A stretch of 64,000 nucleotides of DNA from contig CAJFUN010000030.1 in NCBI GenBank assembly GCA_904420205.1, positions 62,001-126,000 on the forward strand, read 5' to 3'. Shown here in pieces: positions 1-6,881 of this stretch. Origin of the DNA: Candidatus Parachristensenella avicola. GTDB taxonomy: Bacteria > Bacillota > Clostridia > Christensenellales > UMGS416. Within the stretch, counting starts at the first letter, position 1; every line of letters begins with the position of its first letter. Both the position numbers and the translations under genes were made by a program. The notes under the pieces were generated by a model. It worked only from the letters and a program-made list of their open reading frames with translations. It searched no databases and had not been told where the DNA came from.

Positions 1-319
1 GTTTGAAATAGGTGCGGTAAAACAGCTGATTCTCCGCAATATGCCTAAAGAGTTTCAAATAGTCGTTGCTGTTGAATCCTTGGGTTTTCTCCGCCTCATA
101 AAGGCGGCCTACCTCCGCTTCCAGGCACGCCCTAACCTTATCCGCCAGATCGTATAAATCCACAAAGTTCGCGTAAAAGGTGCTTCGGTTCAGCCCGCAT
201 ATTTTGCAAATTTCCGAAATGGATATATCGTTTAGCTCCTTATGCTGCAATAGCTCGATGAAAGCCCGCTCAATCCGTTCAATCGATTCCCGCCGTCTGC
301 GATTATTCTTTGTGTTCAT
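1..319 (-). CDS. TetR/AcrR family transcriptional regulator (partial, cut by window start)
   Basis: The frame is open from the ATG at 319 down to the window edge, so only the first ~106 residues are present. The N-terminus has the TetR DNA-binding layout: a basic start, a helix ending in ELLQHKEL, then ISISEICKICGLNRSTFYANF, which matches the TetR helix-turn-helix with its usual S/T-F-Y end. The next residues (DLYDLADKVR) begin the linker helix. It diverges from the membrane-protein pair that starts at 442. A promoter and a 12-bp palindrome lie between them, so it probably represses that pair and itself. The ligand-binding domain lies outside the window and the inducer cannot be guessed. Confidence 0.85.
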   Translation of the reverse strand, partial: MNTKNNRRRRESIERIERAFIELLQHKELNDISISEICKICGLNRSTFYANFVDLYDLADKVRACLEAEVGRLYEAEKTQGFNSNDYLKLFRHIAENQLFYRTYFK

Positions 320-362
320 GGAACGCCTCTCATTATTCCAACATCTGTACGCGTATTGTTGA

Positions 363-391
363 TTGTTTTTCCAATTTTAAGCCATTATACT
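363..391 (+). promoter_or_regulatory. Promoter for the 442-1724 membrane-protein pair
   Basis: The -35 TTGTTT at 363-368 and the -10 TATACT at 386-391 are separated by 17 nt. Transcription would start about 40 nt before the ATG at 442. The opposite strand reads TATAAT over 384-389, so the divergent TetR gene probably uses an overlapping promoter. Confidence 0.6.
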
Positions 392-407
392 ATTTTTTGA
401 AAGAAAA

Positions 408-419
408 CAACAGCTGTTG
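408..419. promoter_or_regulatory. Palindrome, candidate TetR operator
   Basis: CAACAGCTGTTG is a perfect 12-bp palindrome just downstream of the -10 at 386-391 and upstream of the ribosome binding site. It lies between the divergent TetR gene and its presumed target, where a repressor would block initiation. No direct evidence of binding. Confidence 0.45.
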
Positions 420-441
420 GAAAAAACAAGGAGGTCTAGCG

Positions 442-813
442 ATGAAGAGAAGTAGTTTTATTGCGATGGTGCTTGGAACCGTGAGCGGCGTCCTGTTTGC
501 TCTGGGTATGTGTATGGCCCTAATCCCCGAATGGAACGCTTTTGGGCCGGGAATTGTCTTTGGCGGCTTGGGCCTCATACTGGGCCTGGCTACGCTGCTG
601 ATCTGGCGCAGGATGGAACGCAAAGCGCCGATCCGGTTCACGGGTAAGGCCCTAGGAACTGCCGCCTTGGGCATTGCGGGCGCTTTGGCGCTTGGCATTG
701 GAATGTGCTTCTGCATGGTGTGGGATAAAATGGTTCTGGGAATTGGGATTGGCCTTGTCGGAATGATCCTGCTTCTGTACCTGATCCCTGTCACGAAGGG
801 CGTCCATTCATGA
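442..813 (+). CDS. Small four-helix membrane protein, unknown function
   Basis: The product has 123 residues. I chose the ATG at 442 because AAGGAGGT lies just upstream; longer frames back to 310 overlap the promoter. The protein is almost entirely hydrophobic, with about four transmembrane segments (residues ~6-28, 36-54, 68-88, 95-116) joined by short basic loops such as WRRMERK. No catalytic motif is visible. The stop overlaps the next start (ATGA at 810-813), which indicates translational coupling to the following membrane gene. The divergent TetR gene suggests inducible expression, perhaps as a membrane stress or drug response pair. This is inference. Confidence 0.75.
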   Translation: MKRSSFIAMVLGTVSGVLFALGMCMALIPEWNAFGPGIVFGGLGLILGLATLLIWRRMERKAPIRFTGKALGTAALGIAGALALGIGMCFCMVWDKMVLGIGIGLVGMILLLYLIPVTKGVHS

Positions 814-1724
814 CCGATACCGCGCCCTCTTCGCTGAACCGATGGGCGGCGCGCATCCCGCTCCTTCAGCGCTTTCTGGGCGCATGCCGGCTTCAGACCT
901 GCCCCACCGCAGTGTTCAGCCTGATACTCAATCTGCTCTACGCCCTATATCATGGGATACTGGGCGTCGTCGGCCGGTCGCTTTGGCCGCTTACGCTGTG
1001 CGCCTATGATACCGTTCTGAGCGTAGCCCGTTTTTGCGCTGTATTGTATATGCGCAAAAACGCCGCCTTGGCTCCGGCCGCCGCCCTGACCAAGCGGGTC
1101 ACCGGCGCTTTACTCGCCCTGCTCAGCCTTGTGCTTTCGGGCGTAGTGTGCGTCAGTATATCGCGGGGCATTGCCGTACAGTATGATACCGTGGCCATGA
1201 TTACCATTGCCACCTATACTTTTACAAAAATTACATGGATCATCGTCCGCAGGGTCCGGCAGCGCGGGCATGCCTGTCCATCGCTGTCCGCCATTCAAAG
1301 CATCGCCTATGCGGAAGCCGCCGTCTCCATGCTGACGCTTCAGCGGTCCATGCTGGCGACCTTCGGTTCGGCATCCGATGAAAAGGCTCGCGTGATGAAC
1401 GCAGCCACCGGCGCGGCGGTTTGTGCCTTTGTGTGCGGGCTCGGCGTCATACTGATCCTCAAGGGAACAACAAGAAAGGACGGTTGCAATATGGCAAAAT
1501 CTAAACTGGTTCAAGCAAATGAAAAAATCGCGGAAGGCGTCGTCCATGCCTATGGAGCGGTCGAGCATGCCGTGGTAGACGGCTATACGAAAATTGAAAC
1601 CGCCGTAGTAGACGGCTATACCAAGATTGAGGACGCCTTTGTGGCTCGATATCTTGTGCAGGATGGCGAAACGGTGGAAGAAGCCAAGAAGCGACTGCGG
1701 GAGAAAAGCGCCTCGCCCAAGTAA
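810..1724 (+). CDS. Membrane protein with a C-terminal small-protein domain of repeated VVDGYTKIE units
   Basis: The frame encodes 304 residues and overlaps the upstream gene by 4 nt. Residues ~1-220 are a multi-pass membrane region with about five hydrophobic segments. The last 77 residues, from MAKSKLVQ at codon 228, are soluble and repetitive: AVVDGYTKIE occurs once, then again as AVVDGYTKIEDAF, followed by VARYLVQDGETVEEAKKRL. That C-terminus matches a small stand-alone Firmicutes protein of the 'KIE..VV.GY.KIED.FV' type. An internal ATG at 1491 has AAGAAAGGA about 9 nt upstream, so a separate 77-residue protein may be made from the same frame. The function of both parts is unknown. Confidence 0.75.
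   Translation: MTDTAPSSLNRWAARIPLLQRFLGACRLQTCPTAVFSLILNLLYALYHGILGVVGRSLWPLTLCAYDTVLSVARFCAVLYMRKNAALAPAAALTKRVTGALLALLSLVLSGVVCVSISRGIAVQYDTVAMITIATYTFTKITWIIVRRVRQRGHACPSLSAIQSIAYAEAAVSMLTLQRSMLATFGSASDEKARVMNAATGAAVCAFVCGLGVILILKGTTRKDGCNMAKSKLVQANEKIAEGVVHAYGAVEHAVVDGYTKIETAVVDGYTKIEDAFVARYLVQDGETVEEAKKRLREKSASPK
1491..1724 (+). CDS. Possible internally initiated 77-residue protein, in frame with the upstream membrane gene
   Basis: The ATG at 1491 begins MAKSKLVQANEKIAEGVV. It is preceded by GAAAGGA at a usable distance and matches the usual N-terminus of stand-alone proteins with VV.GY.KIE repeats. It could be a separately initiated product, or the membrane gene may have fused to it by loss of a stop codon. 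The sequence alone cannot separate these options. Confidence 0.45.
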   Translation: MAKSKLVQANEKIAEGVVHAYGAVEHAVVDGYTKIETAVVDGYTKIEDAFVARYLVQDGETVEEAKKRLREKSASPK

Positions 1725-1791
1725 CCCGGCGCGGCAATCCAATCCTGCCAAAATGAAGCGGCGGCACAAAAGTTCCGCCGTAAAGAAGGCG

Positions 1792-1831
1792 AAAAACGAG
1801 GTAGAGCCTGTTTGGCTCTACCTCGTTTTTT
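1792..1831. terminator. Strong intrinsic terminator, usable on both strands
   Basis: A near-perfect stem (ACGAGGTAGAGCC pairing with GGCTCTACCTCGT, loop TGTTT) is flanked by A's on one side and TTTTTT on the other. It closes the plus-strand membrane operon and could also stop minus-strand transcription of the 1917-2498 gene. Confidence 0.85.
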
Positions 1832-1916
1832 GTTATATATTTATTTTTTTAGCATATAACCCACTATGAAGCTTCAGTTTTTGCAAAGATGTCATGTGGG
1901 CAATTATTCTTATCGG

Positions 1917-2498
1917 CTACGGTATGATCGTTGGAAATTTGGCTTTCAAGAAAGAACAATAGTCCAATCTATCCTGGTTGTTTTCATACTCCTTTTTTAC
2001 GTTAGTCCATATCCAGTCAAGCTTACTTTGCGAAAGGTCATCGTATCGGTTTATGATCATTTCTCCTCTGCTTTCAGCTAATAATATTGCTTTATAAGCA
2101 TCATCAATAAACTCGCAATGTTCTACAATTACTTCAGATGTTGTCGCGAAAGCAAAAGGGATATCTTTTAGTTCCTTCGCTAATCCAATGGTTTCTGTAG
2201 CGTATATATATCCACTCACACCTTTGTATGTATCCGTTAACGCATTTGGATAGTATTCGTCCAAGTAAATGATTCCATTTTGGAAGCCATAACTGCCCCA
2301 TTTTTTATATGGGCCTTCAAAGCATAAGCCCATTTCCTTACAATGCTTTTCTATTGCATTACTTAAATAAACTAAAACATTCTCTCTTTTAGAGGAAAAA
2401 TAAACGAAAGGCAAGTTGTGATTTGAAACATGAGGGGTTAGTTTATGCAAATTTCCAACTTGTGAAGCGTGATAATACAATGGAAGCACCCCAAGCAA
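1917..2498 (-). CDS. Unknown protein, AT-rich orphan gene
   Basis: The open frame encodes up to 193 residues. I do not recognise it with confidence. The N-terminus LYYHASQVGNLHKLTPH followed by FVYFSSKRENVLVYL resembles the opening of small ADP-ribosyltransferase-fold or toxin-like proteins (LYH.S...I..L.P....VYFS), but no catalytic triad can be asserted. There is no ATG. The possible starts are TTG at 2498, GTG at 2489, or the TTG just before YYHAS, which has GGGGTG 6 nt upstream and is my preferred start. The gene is clearly richer in A and T than its neighbours and stands alone between two hairpins, which suggests recent acquisition. Confidence 0.6.
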   Translation of the reverse strand: MLGVLPLYYHASQVGNLHKLTPHVSNHNLPFVYFSSKRENVLVYLSNAIEKHCKEMGLCFEGPYKKWGSYGFQNGIIYLDEYYPNALTDTYKGVSGYIYATETIGLAKELKDIPFAFATTSEVIVEHCEFIDDAYKAILLAESRGEMIINRYDDLSQSKLDWIWTNVKKEYENNQDRLDYCSFLKAKFPTIIP

Positions 2499-2521
2499 AT
2501 ATCAATCATTTCTGCAACATA

Positions 2522-2554
2522 TAAGCGGTCAAAACATATTGTTTTAACCGCTTA
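2522..2554. terminator. Hairpin without U-tract between two minus-strand genes
   Basis: TAAGCGGT (2522-2529) pairs with ACCGCTTA (2547-2554), and the inner arms AAAACA and TGTTTT extend the stem. No T-run follows on either strand. It lies downstream of the cytidine deaminase gene on the minus strand and may act as a terminator or mRNA-stabilising hairpin. Confidence 0.4.
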
Positions 2555-2630
2555 GAAAAACTTCGTTACTGCACCTCAGCTAAGTGCCGCCGCTTATTGA
2601 TTCCGCTCCTCAACAGATTCTGCGCTGTCC

Positions 2631-3017
2631 TTACGCCTTCCAGTCCCAGGGCAGAAGCTCGCCCAACGACAGCTCCGTCCCTTGATCCACCATAACCCGA
2701 GCCTGACGGTTTCCCTCCGCCAATGCGGTAAGGAATTCGCGGCAGCGTCCGCAGGGCGGCATAACCTGCCCCTCTGCGCCCACCGCGATCACGCGACGAA
2801 TCCGGTTTTCTCCGGCAGTCAGCATGGCGGCTGCCGCCGCGTGCTCGGCGCAGAAGCCCATGGAGCAGGCGGTATCAATACATACGCCGGTATAAATATG
2901 GCCCGTATCTGTTTCAATCGCCGCGCCGACACCGCCGGCCTCGGCATACTCGCTCAGCACGCGGGGGTTCACCACCGCCCGAGCAGCTGCATACAACTTT
3001 TCAAATTCCGCTGTCAT
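2631..3017 (-). CDS. Cytidine deaminase family protein
   Basis: The product has 128 residues and begins at the ATG at 3017, with AAGGAG 9-11 nt upstream. The zinc-site motifs of the cytidine/deoxycytidylate deaminase superfamily are present: GFCAEHAAAAAM (Cys ligand with the catalytic Glu) and PPCGRCREFL (two Cys ligands). The three-cysteine arrangement matches the small homotetrameric Cdd class. It presumably deaminates cytidine or a related nucleoside in the cytosol, though some family members act on blasticidin-like drugs. It overlaps the preceding kinase gene by 17 bp, so it is translated from the same transcript as the GNAT-kinase fusion and the Gfo/Idh oxidoreductase. Confidence 0.85.
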   Translation of the reverse strand: MTAEFEKLYAAARAVVNPRVLSEYAEAGGVGAAIETDTGHIYTGVCIDTACSMGFCAEHAAAAAMLTAGENRIRRVIAVGAEGQVMPPCGRCREFLTALAEGNRQARVMVDQGTELSLGELLPWDWKA

Positions 3018-4509
3018 CCTCCGTATAGGCTCCTTCCAGATAGTCATAGCAAGTGCGTACCAGGGCATCCAGATCTTCGGGAAGCGCTTTTTGCCCCATC
3101 TGTGGCAGGATCATCTTCGCCAGGATATCCGGCCCGAAATCGTGCAGCAGCAAAGCGTCGGCTAAGGTGCTTGCCGCCGTCTCCCGCGGCATACCGGCCA
3201 CAAAAAGGCGGATCAGCGCGCCGTCGCCGGCCATAAGGTCGGCAAATAGCGGCGGCCATTCGTACCAAACCGGGGCCCGGCAGCCGTCCGCAAAGTCCAG
3301 CAGGATGATTTTCTCCCCATCCATCAGCACATTTTCCCCGGTCAGATCGCCGTGGACATCTACGGCTGCGCAAAGCGGCATTTCCCTTAGCCGCTGGGCG
3401 GCTTGCCGGCGGAAGGTTTCGCCGTACTGCGCAAACCGGGGATTTTCCAGCGCCTGCTGGCGCAGCGGCTCCAGATCCGCCCGCGCCTGCGGTCCATGCA
3501 CAGCGCAAAGCAGCCCCGTCAGCCGCCGTGCAAAGTCTAATCGCGCCTCCGGCGTCGCCGTCTTCATCCATACGCCGGCCTCTACACCATCGATATATGG
3601 CATAACCAGATAATAGAAGTCATAGGTGGTATGGATGACGCCGCGAGCCAAAATATCCGGCGTCGATATGCCGGCAGCCAGCGCGCTTTCCATCCGAGCT
3701 GCCTCCCGTGCCTGCTCGGCGCGGGGATCCGCGCCCACTGCGGCAGGCGCGTAGATCTTAATCACCCGGTCGCCACATTTCACGACAAAGTGGGTGCCCG
3801 GCGTTAGCGATTCCAGACGGTCCGGCCGCTCCCATCCCTCTATCGCATAGATCGCCTCTACAATCGGAGCGAAAGCCTCCCTATCCTGATAATACCGGCT
3901 CCAGTCCGCCCAGCAGGCCAACTTTGGAGCAAATAGCGGCATAATCTCGTCGGTAGGCCGGTACGCTGCGTCCACGCAGGGAAGCGACGCCCGCCCTAGG
4001 GGAGCCAACAGCGCTTGCCATCGCCGCCGCATCTCCCACCCGTCTACCACGGGAAGGAACCCCAGCTTCAGATAACTGCGAATGGCGGGGATCCGAAAGT
4101 CGTCGGTCGTCAGCGTCATGCGGTTCCGTCCTTGGGCTATACCCCGGGCAATGGCCGCAGCGCATACCGGCGTGGACAGTCCCTTTCCCCGATCCCTTTC
4201 CCCGACGGCTACCATGTGGATGGTGCCCAGGCCTGGCTCATCGGGGCAAAACAACGTGGTCGTGCCCCCGATCCGGCCCTGCTCATCCACGATAAAGAGC
4301 ACATTTTCCGGCAGAATGTGAGGGTCCGACAGCATAAGCCGCTGAAAGAGGGCTTCACTGGGCGCCTCCTCTACCCCCAACGCGCCGCCCTGGCAGCAGC
4401 GGCACCAGGCTTCGCCGTCGCCCGGCTGATAGCTGCGGATATGCCAGCCTGCCGGCGGATCCGGCTGAGGAGCAGGCAGCGGCGGGCGATACATGGTCAG
4501 TTGTCGCAT
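3001..4509 (-). CDS. GNAT acetyltransferase fused to an aminoglycoside-phosphotransferase-like kinase
   Basis: The protein has 502 residues in two parts. Residues ~20-165 form a GNAT domain: VGERDRGKGLS (102-112) is the acetyl-CoA loop and AIRSYLKLGFLPV is the usual end of the fold. Residues ~235-480 form an APH/choline-kinase-type domain with the ATP lysine in VIKIYAP (K251), the catalytic loop HGDLTGENVL (386-395) and the metal site LLDFADG (403-409). The substrate is unknown. Such pairs can modify aminoglycosides or small metabolites, but this is not a close match to the known bifunctional AAC-APH enzyme. It lies 2 nt after the Gfo/Idh gene and overlaps the deaminase gene, so the three form an operon. 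Confidence 0.8.
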   Translation of the reverse strand: MRQLTMYRPPLPAPQPDPPAGWHIRSYQPGDGEAWCRCCQGGALGVEEAPSEALFQRLMLSDPHILPENVLFIVDEQGRIGGTTTLFCPDEPGLGTIHMVAVGERDRGKGLSTPVCAAAIARGIAQGRNRMTLTTDDFRIPAIRSYLKLGFLPVVDGWEMRRRWQALLAPLGRASLPCVDAAYRPTDEIMPLFAPKLACWADWSRYYQDREAFAPIVEAIYAIEGWERPDRLESLTPGTHFVVKCGDRVIKIYAPAAVGADPRAEQAREAARMESALAAGISTPDILARGVIHTTYDFYYLVMPYIDGVEAGVWMKTATPEARLDFARRLTGLLCAVHGPQARADLEPLRQQALENPRFAQYGETFRRQAAQRLREMPLCAAVDVHGDLTGENVLMDGEKIILLDFADGCRAPVWYEWPPLFADLMAGDGALIRLFVAGMPRETAASTLADALLLHDFGPDILAKMILPQMGQKALPEDLDALVRTCYDYLEGAYTEDDSGI

Positions 4510-4511
4510 GT

Positions 4512-5636
4512 TTATTCCTCCAGCGTCAGTTTTTGATCCCGGTATGCCTTGGCCCGGAAGTCGGGCATGGTCATCGTCCGCCCCCGGTTTGCCACGCTAA
4601 TGGCCGAGAGCAGGCCTACCGCCGTCCACTCGCAGGCTTCGTATACATTCACGGCCGGTGGCCGGTTGCCCCGCACTGCCTCAATGAAGTCCTCCACAAT
4701 GAAATAATCGCTGCCCCAATGGCTGCTGTTTCTGACTGCCTCGCTGGCGTTGCGATACCGTGCGGGCATATATTGTTCGAAATCAGACAGCGGGCGCCAT
4801 ACCATCTTTTCCGGATCCTCTCCCTCATAAAAGCTCACCATGTGTTCAACTCCCGCGATACGCGGCGCCTCGTATACGCCTTTTGTCCCCTGCAGCTGGC
4901 AGTTCATCAGCGCGTGGGGCCGGTTGCTGACGCAGTCCACCCGTAGGCGAATCAGCTTGCCCGATTTCATTTGCAAAAGCGCCACCGAGGTATCCTCCTG
5001 CCGCAGCTCCGGATGGGTGTGCCATCCTGAACCCATGGCGGTCAGGCATTCAATCCGATCCTCTCCAAACCATTTCATCACCGGGCCCAGGGAATGGGTA
5101 GGGTAAAACAAACCCCGCTGCCCCAGCTGCCACCAGCTCCGCCAGGAAGGCGAACCGTCAGGATACTGAATCAGGCTGACAACATTGTGCAGGTACTCGC
5201 CTTCGCCGTAATATACCTCGCCGAAAAGGCCGGCCTGCACCATGGCCAAGATCTGCTGGTTTTCCGGCGTATAGCAGCAGTTCTCAGCCATCATATAGAC
5301 CTTGCCGCTCCGCTCCACCTCTTCAACCAGCCAGTATAGCTCCTCCAGGGTAACGCCCGCCGTCACCTCGCTCATCACATGCTTCCCGGCCCGCAGCGCC
5401 AGCATCGCCTGCGGCACATGAAGCTGCATGGGCGTGGAGATCACCACTGCGTCAACATCGCTCATCAGCATATCCTCGAATACCCGGTAGGTATGCGGGA
5501 TATGCCATTTTTTCGATTCCCGATCTAGCAGCGTCTCATTAATATCGCAAAGTGCTACGACTTCCACGCCCTCCATGTCCTGAAAGCCCATGATATTCGC
5601 CAGACCCCTGGCCCCCGCAATCCCTACTTTAATCAT
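4512..5636 (-). CDS. Gfo/Idh/MocA family NAD(P)-dependent oxidoreductase
   Basis: The product has 374 residues and starts at the ATG at 5636 behind AGGAGG. The N-terminal Rossmann domain opens with KVGIAGARGLANIMGF and continues with VVALCDINE, typical of NAD(P) binding in this family. VVISTPMQLHVPQAMLALRAGKHVMSEV is the usual cofactor-side region, in which the common EKP is replaced by SEV, as in some subfamilies. The C-terminal part is the alpha/beta substrate domain with ENCCYTPENQQI. These enzymes oxidise or reduce sugars, inositols and amino-sugars. The exact sugar is not predictable. It is the first gene of the operon with the GNAT-kinase and deaminase genes. Confidence 0.85.
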   Translation of the reverse strand: MIKVGIAGARGLANIMGFQDMEGVEVVALCDINETLLDRESKKWHIPHTYRVFEDMLMSDVDAVVISTPMQLHVPQAMLALRAGKHVMSEVTAGVTLEELYWLVEEVERSGKVYMMAENCCYTPENQQILAMVQAGLFGEVYYGEGEYLHNVVSLIQYPDGSPSWRSWWQLGQRGLFYPTHSLGPVMKWFGEDRIECLTAMGSGWHTHPELRQEDTSVALLQMKSGKLIRLRVDCVSNRPHALMNCQLQGTKGVYEAPRIAGVEHMVSFYEGEDPEKMVWRPLSDFEQYMPARYRNASEAVRNSSHWGSDYFIVEDFIEAVRGNRPPAVNVYEACEWTAVGLLSAISVANRGRTMTMPDFRAKAYRDQKLTLEE

Positions 5637-5667
5637 CTTGTCCTCCTATCTGGAACCACCTTCCTTC

Positions 5668-5690
5668 ATCATACAATAAAACGCTTGAAG
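5668..5690 (-). promoter_or_regulatory. Weak candidate promoter for the Gfo/Idh operon
   Basis: On the minus strand a TATGAT -10 (5668-5673) lies about 30 nt upstream of the ribosome binding site. The -35 region is poor, so this is tentative. Confidence 0.35.
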
Positions 5691-5720
5691 GTGCACCGGG
5701 TATCCATTCTTATTTCGGAT

Positions 5721-6011
5721 TTATTTATCCGGGCTAACCTCCTTCCAGCGTAAGGCTCGAAGCCGGTAGACCATCGCCCGGTTGGATCGCGCCTCTGTGT
5801 TCCCTTGCTGGATACATAGACGGATCCCCTGCATCACAGCGCTGGGGCTTACGCCCAGCGCTTCACCCGCCTTGTCGTACAGCTCGGCAAGCGGTGGAAT
5901 CGCCCCCTCCAGTGGACATAGCGCCATCAGCGCTGCCAGATAACCAAATCCACGGTATTCCGGCCTCAATCCTTCCTTCAGCATCAGGGATACAATCGCT
6001 TTGCTTTTCAT
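5721..6011 (-). CDS. Stand-alone Spo0A C-terminal-type DNA-binding protein
   Basis: The product has 96 residues. The ATG at 6011 has AAAGGAG 9 nt upstream; the longer frame to 6032 would translate that site as SKGE, so the shorter start is preferred. The sequence GFGYLAALMALCPLEGAIPPLAELYDKAGEALGVSP followed by AVMQGIRLCIQQGN follows the Spo0A C-terminal effector domain (GF.YL..AI..........LYP.IA.....T...VERAIRHAI). No receiver domain is present, so it cannot be phosphorylated like Spo0A. It could bind 0A-like boxes as a constitutive regulator or a competitor. It is monocistronic. Confidence 0.7.
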   Translation of the reverse strand: MKSKAIVSLMLKEGLRPEYRGFGYLAALMALCPLEGAIPPLAELYDKAGEALGVSPSAVMQGIRLCIQQGNTEARSNRAMVYRLRALRWKEVSPDK

Positions 6012-6256
6012 CGTGCGTTCTCCTTTCGACATTACTGTCTTAAGGAGAGCGTACCCGGGAATGCATTTATTGGGTAAAAAATCACAAATTCATTCTGTTT
6101 TACCGCGTGCCCCCTGCGGAAAAACAAATGATTCCGCCCCCGTGGGAATACTTTCGCGGCCTAACCCGTCCGAACAGCAGCAAATCACGCTGTGGTATAG
6201 GAAAAATTTCACGCATGATTCAGCAAAAGATAGACTGTTATAGCCCAAAGGATGGC

Positions 6257-6293
6257 AAAAAAATAAGACGCTGCCCCGCACATGCAGCGTCCT
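6257..6293 (-). terminator. Intrinsic terminator, minus strand
   Basis: GACGCTGC (6267-6274) pairs with GCAGCGTC (6284-6291). On the minus strand the stem is followed by TTATTTTTTT. It could end the long 3' end of the O-antigen-ligase transcript or an unannotated minus-strand RNA. Confidence 0.65.
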
Positions 6294-6788
6294 ATTCTGC
6301 CGATTGATTTTTGGAAGACACTAAAGCCCGCTGGAAGATCCCCTGCCGGTGCCCGAAAAGCCATTCCTGGACGACTGCACTTACTCGTCCCTCAACTCGA
6401 AATCCATCAGCACGCTGCGTCGATCCATTACCGTCGCACAGCAGGGGGGCCTGGGAACCGCCATTCTTGGTTCTATGACAAAGCCGCTACACGAAAAACT
6501 TATGCAGGGCCGCTTTGTTTTCCATTTCAAAGGCATTGAAATCCATCGTCTGCCATTTTGCTTTGTGGGTTATGCTTATAGCGCAAGGCTTTGCCGCTAC
6601 ATCAGCGGCAAGAAACGGCTTTCCATGCAGGATCGTTCACAATGGGCATAAGCGCCGCCGATTTGGCATTGCGGCCTAAAGCATTGCAATACGTTTCAGC
6701 GACCTTCACGCTATTTCTGCCATAGATCTGTGTAACCATGCTTCACGCCTTGCCCCTGTTCTATGAATAATTCGTTCCAATTTGCATA

Positions 6789-6821
6789 CAGGCGGCCGAA
6801 ACACAACGTTTCGACCGCCTG
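6789..6821. terminator. Long GC-rich hairpin downstream of the O-antigen-ligase gene
   Basis: CAGGCGGCCGAAAC pairs with GTTTCGACCGCCTG with one mismatch around a short loop. No T-run follows on either strand. It lies 60 nt after the minus-strand stop at 6882 and may be a processing or stabilising element. Confidence 0.4.
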
Positions 6822-6881
6822 ATACAACTAGTTTGGTTTCGCGCCTTACCAAAGGGCAAGGTTTTCTTTTTCCCGCAAGAA

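Larger units (their letters stand above)
6012..6881. other. Gene-poor interval with two hairpins
   Basis: No frame here has both a ribosome binding site and recognisable protein character. Short minus-strand reading stretches near 6500-6560 (for example DFNAFEMENKAALHK before a stop) look coding-like, but they are isolated and could be decayed gene pieces. Two hairpins are annotated separately. Confidence 0.5.

Noticed and set aside
1627-1869. A small 80-codon plus-strand frame after the first membrane operon
   Set aside because: It runs through the intrinsic terminator at 1792-1831, and its hydrophobic tail is made from the terminator and AT-rich DNA.
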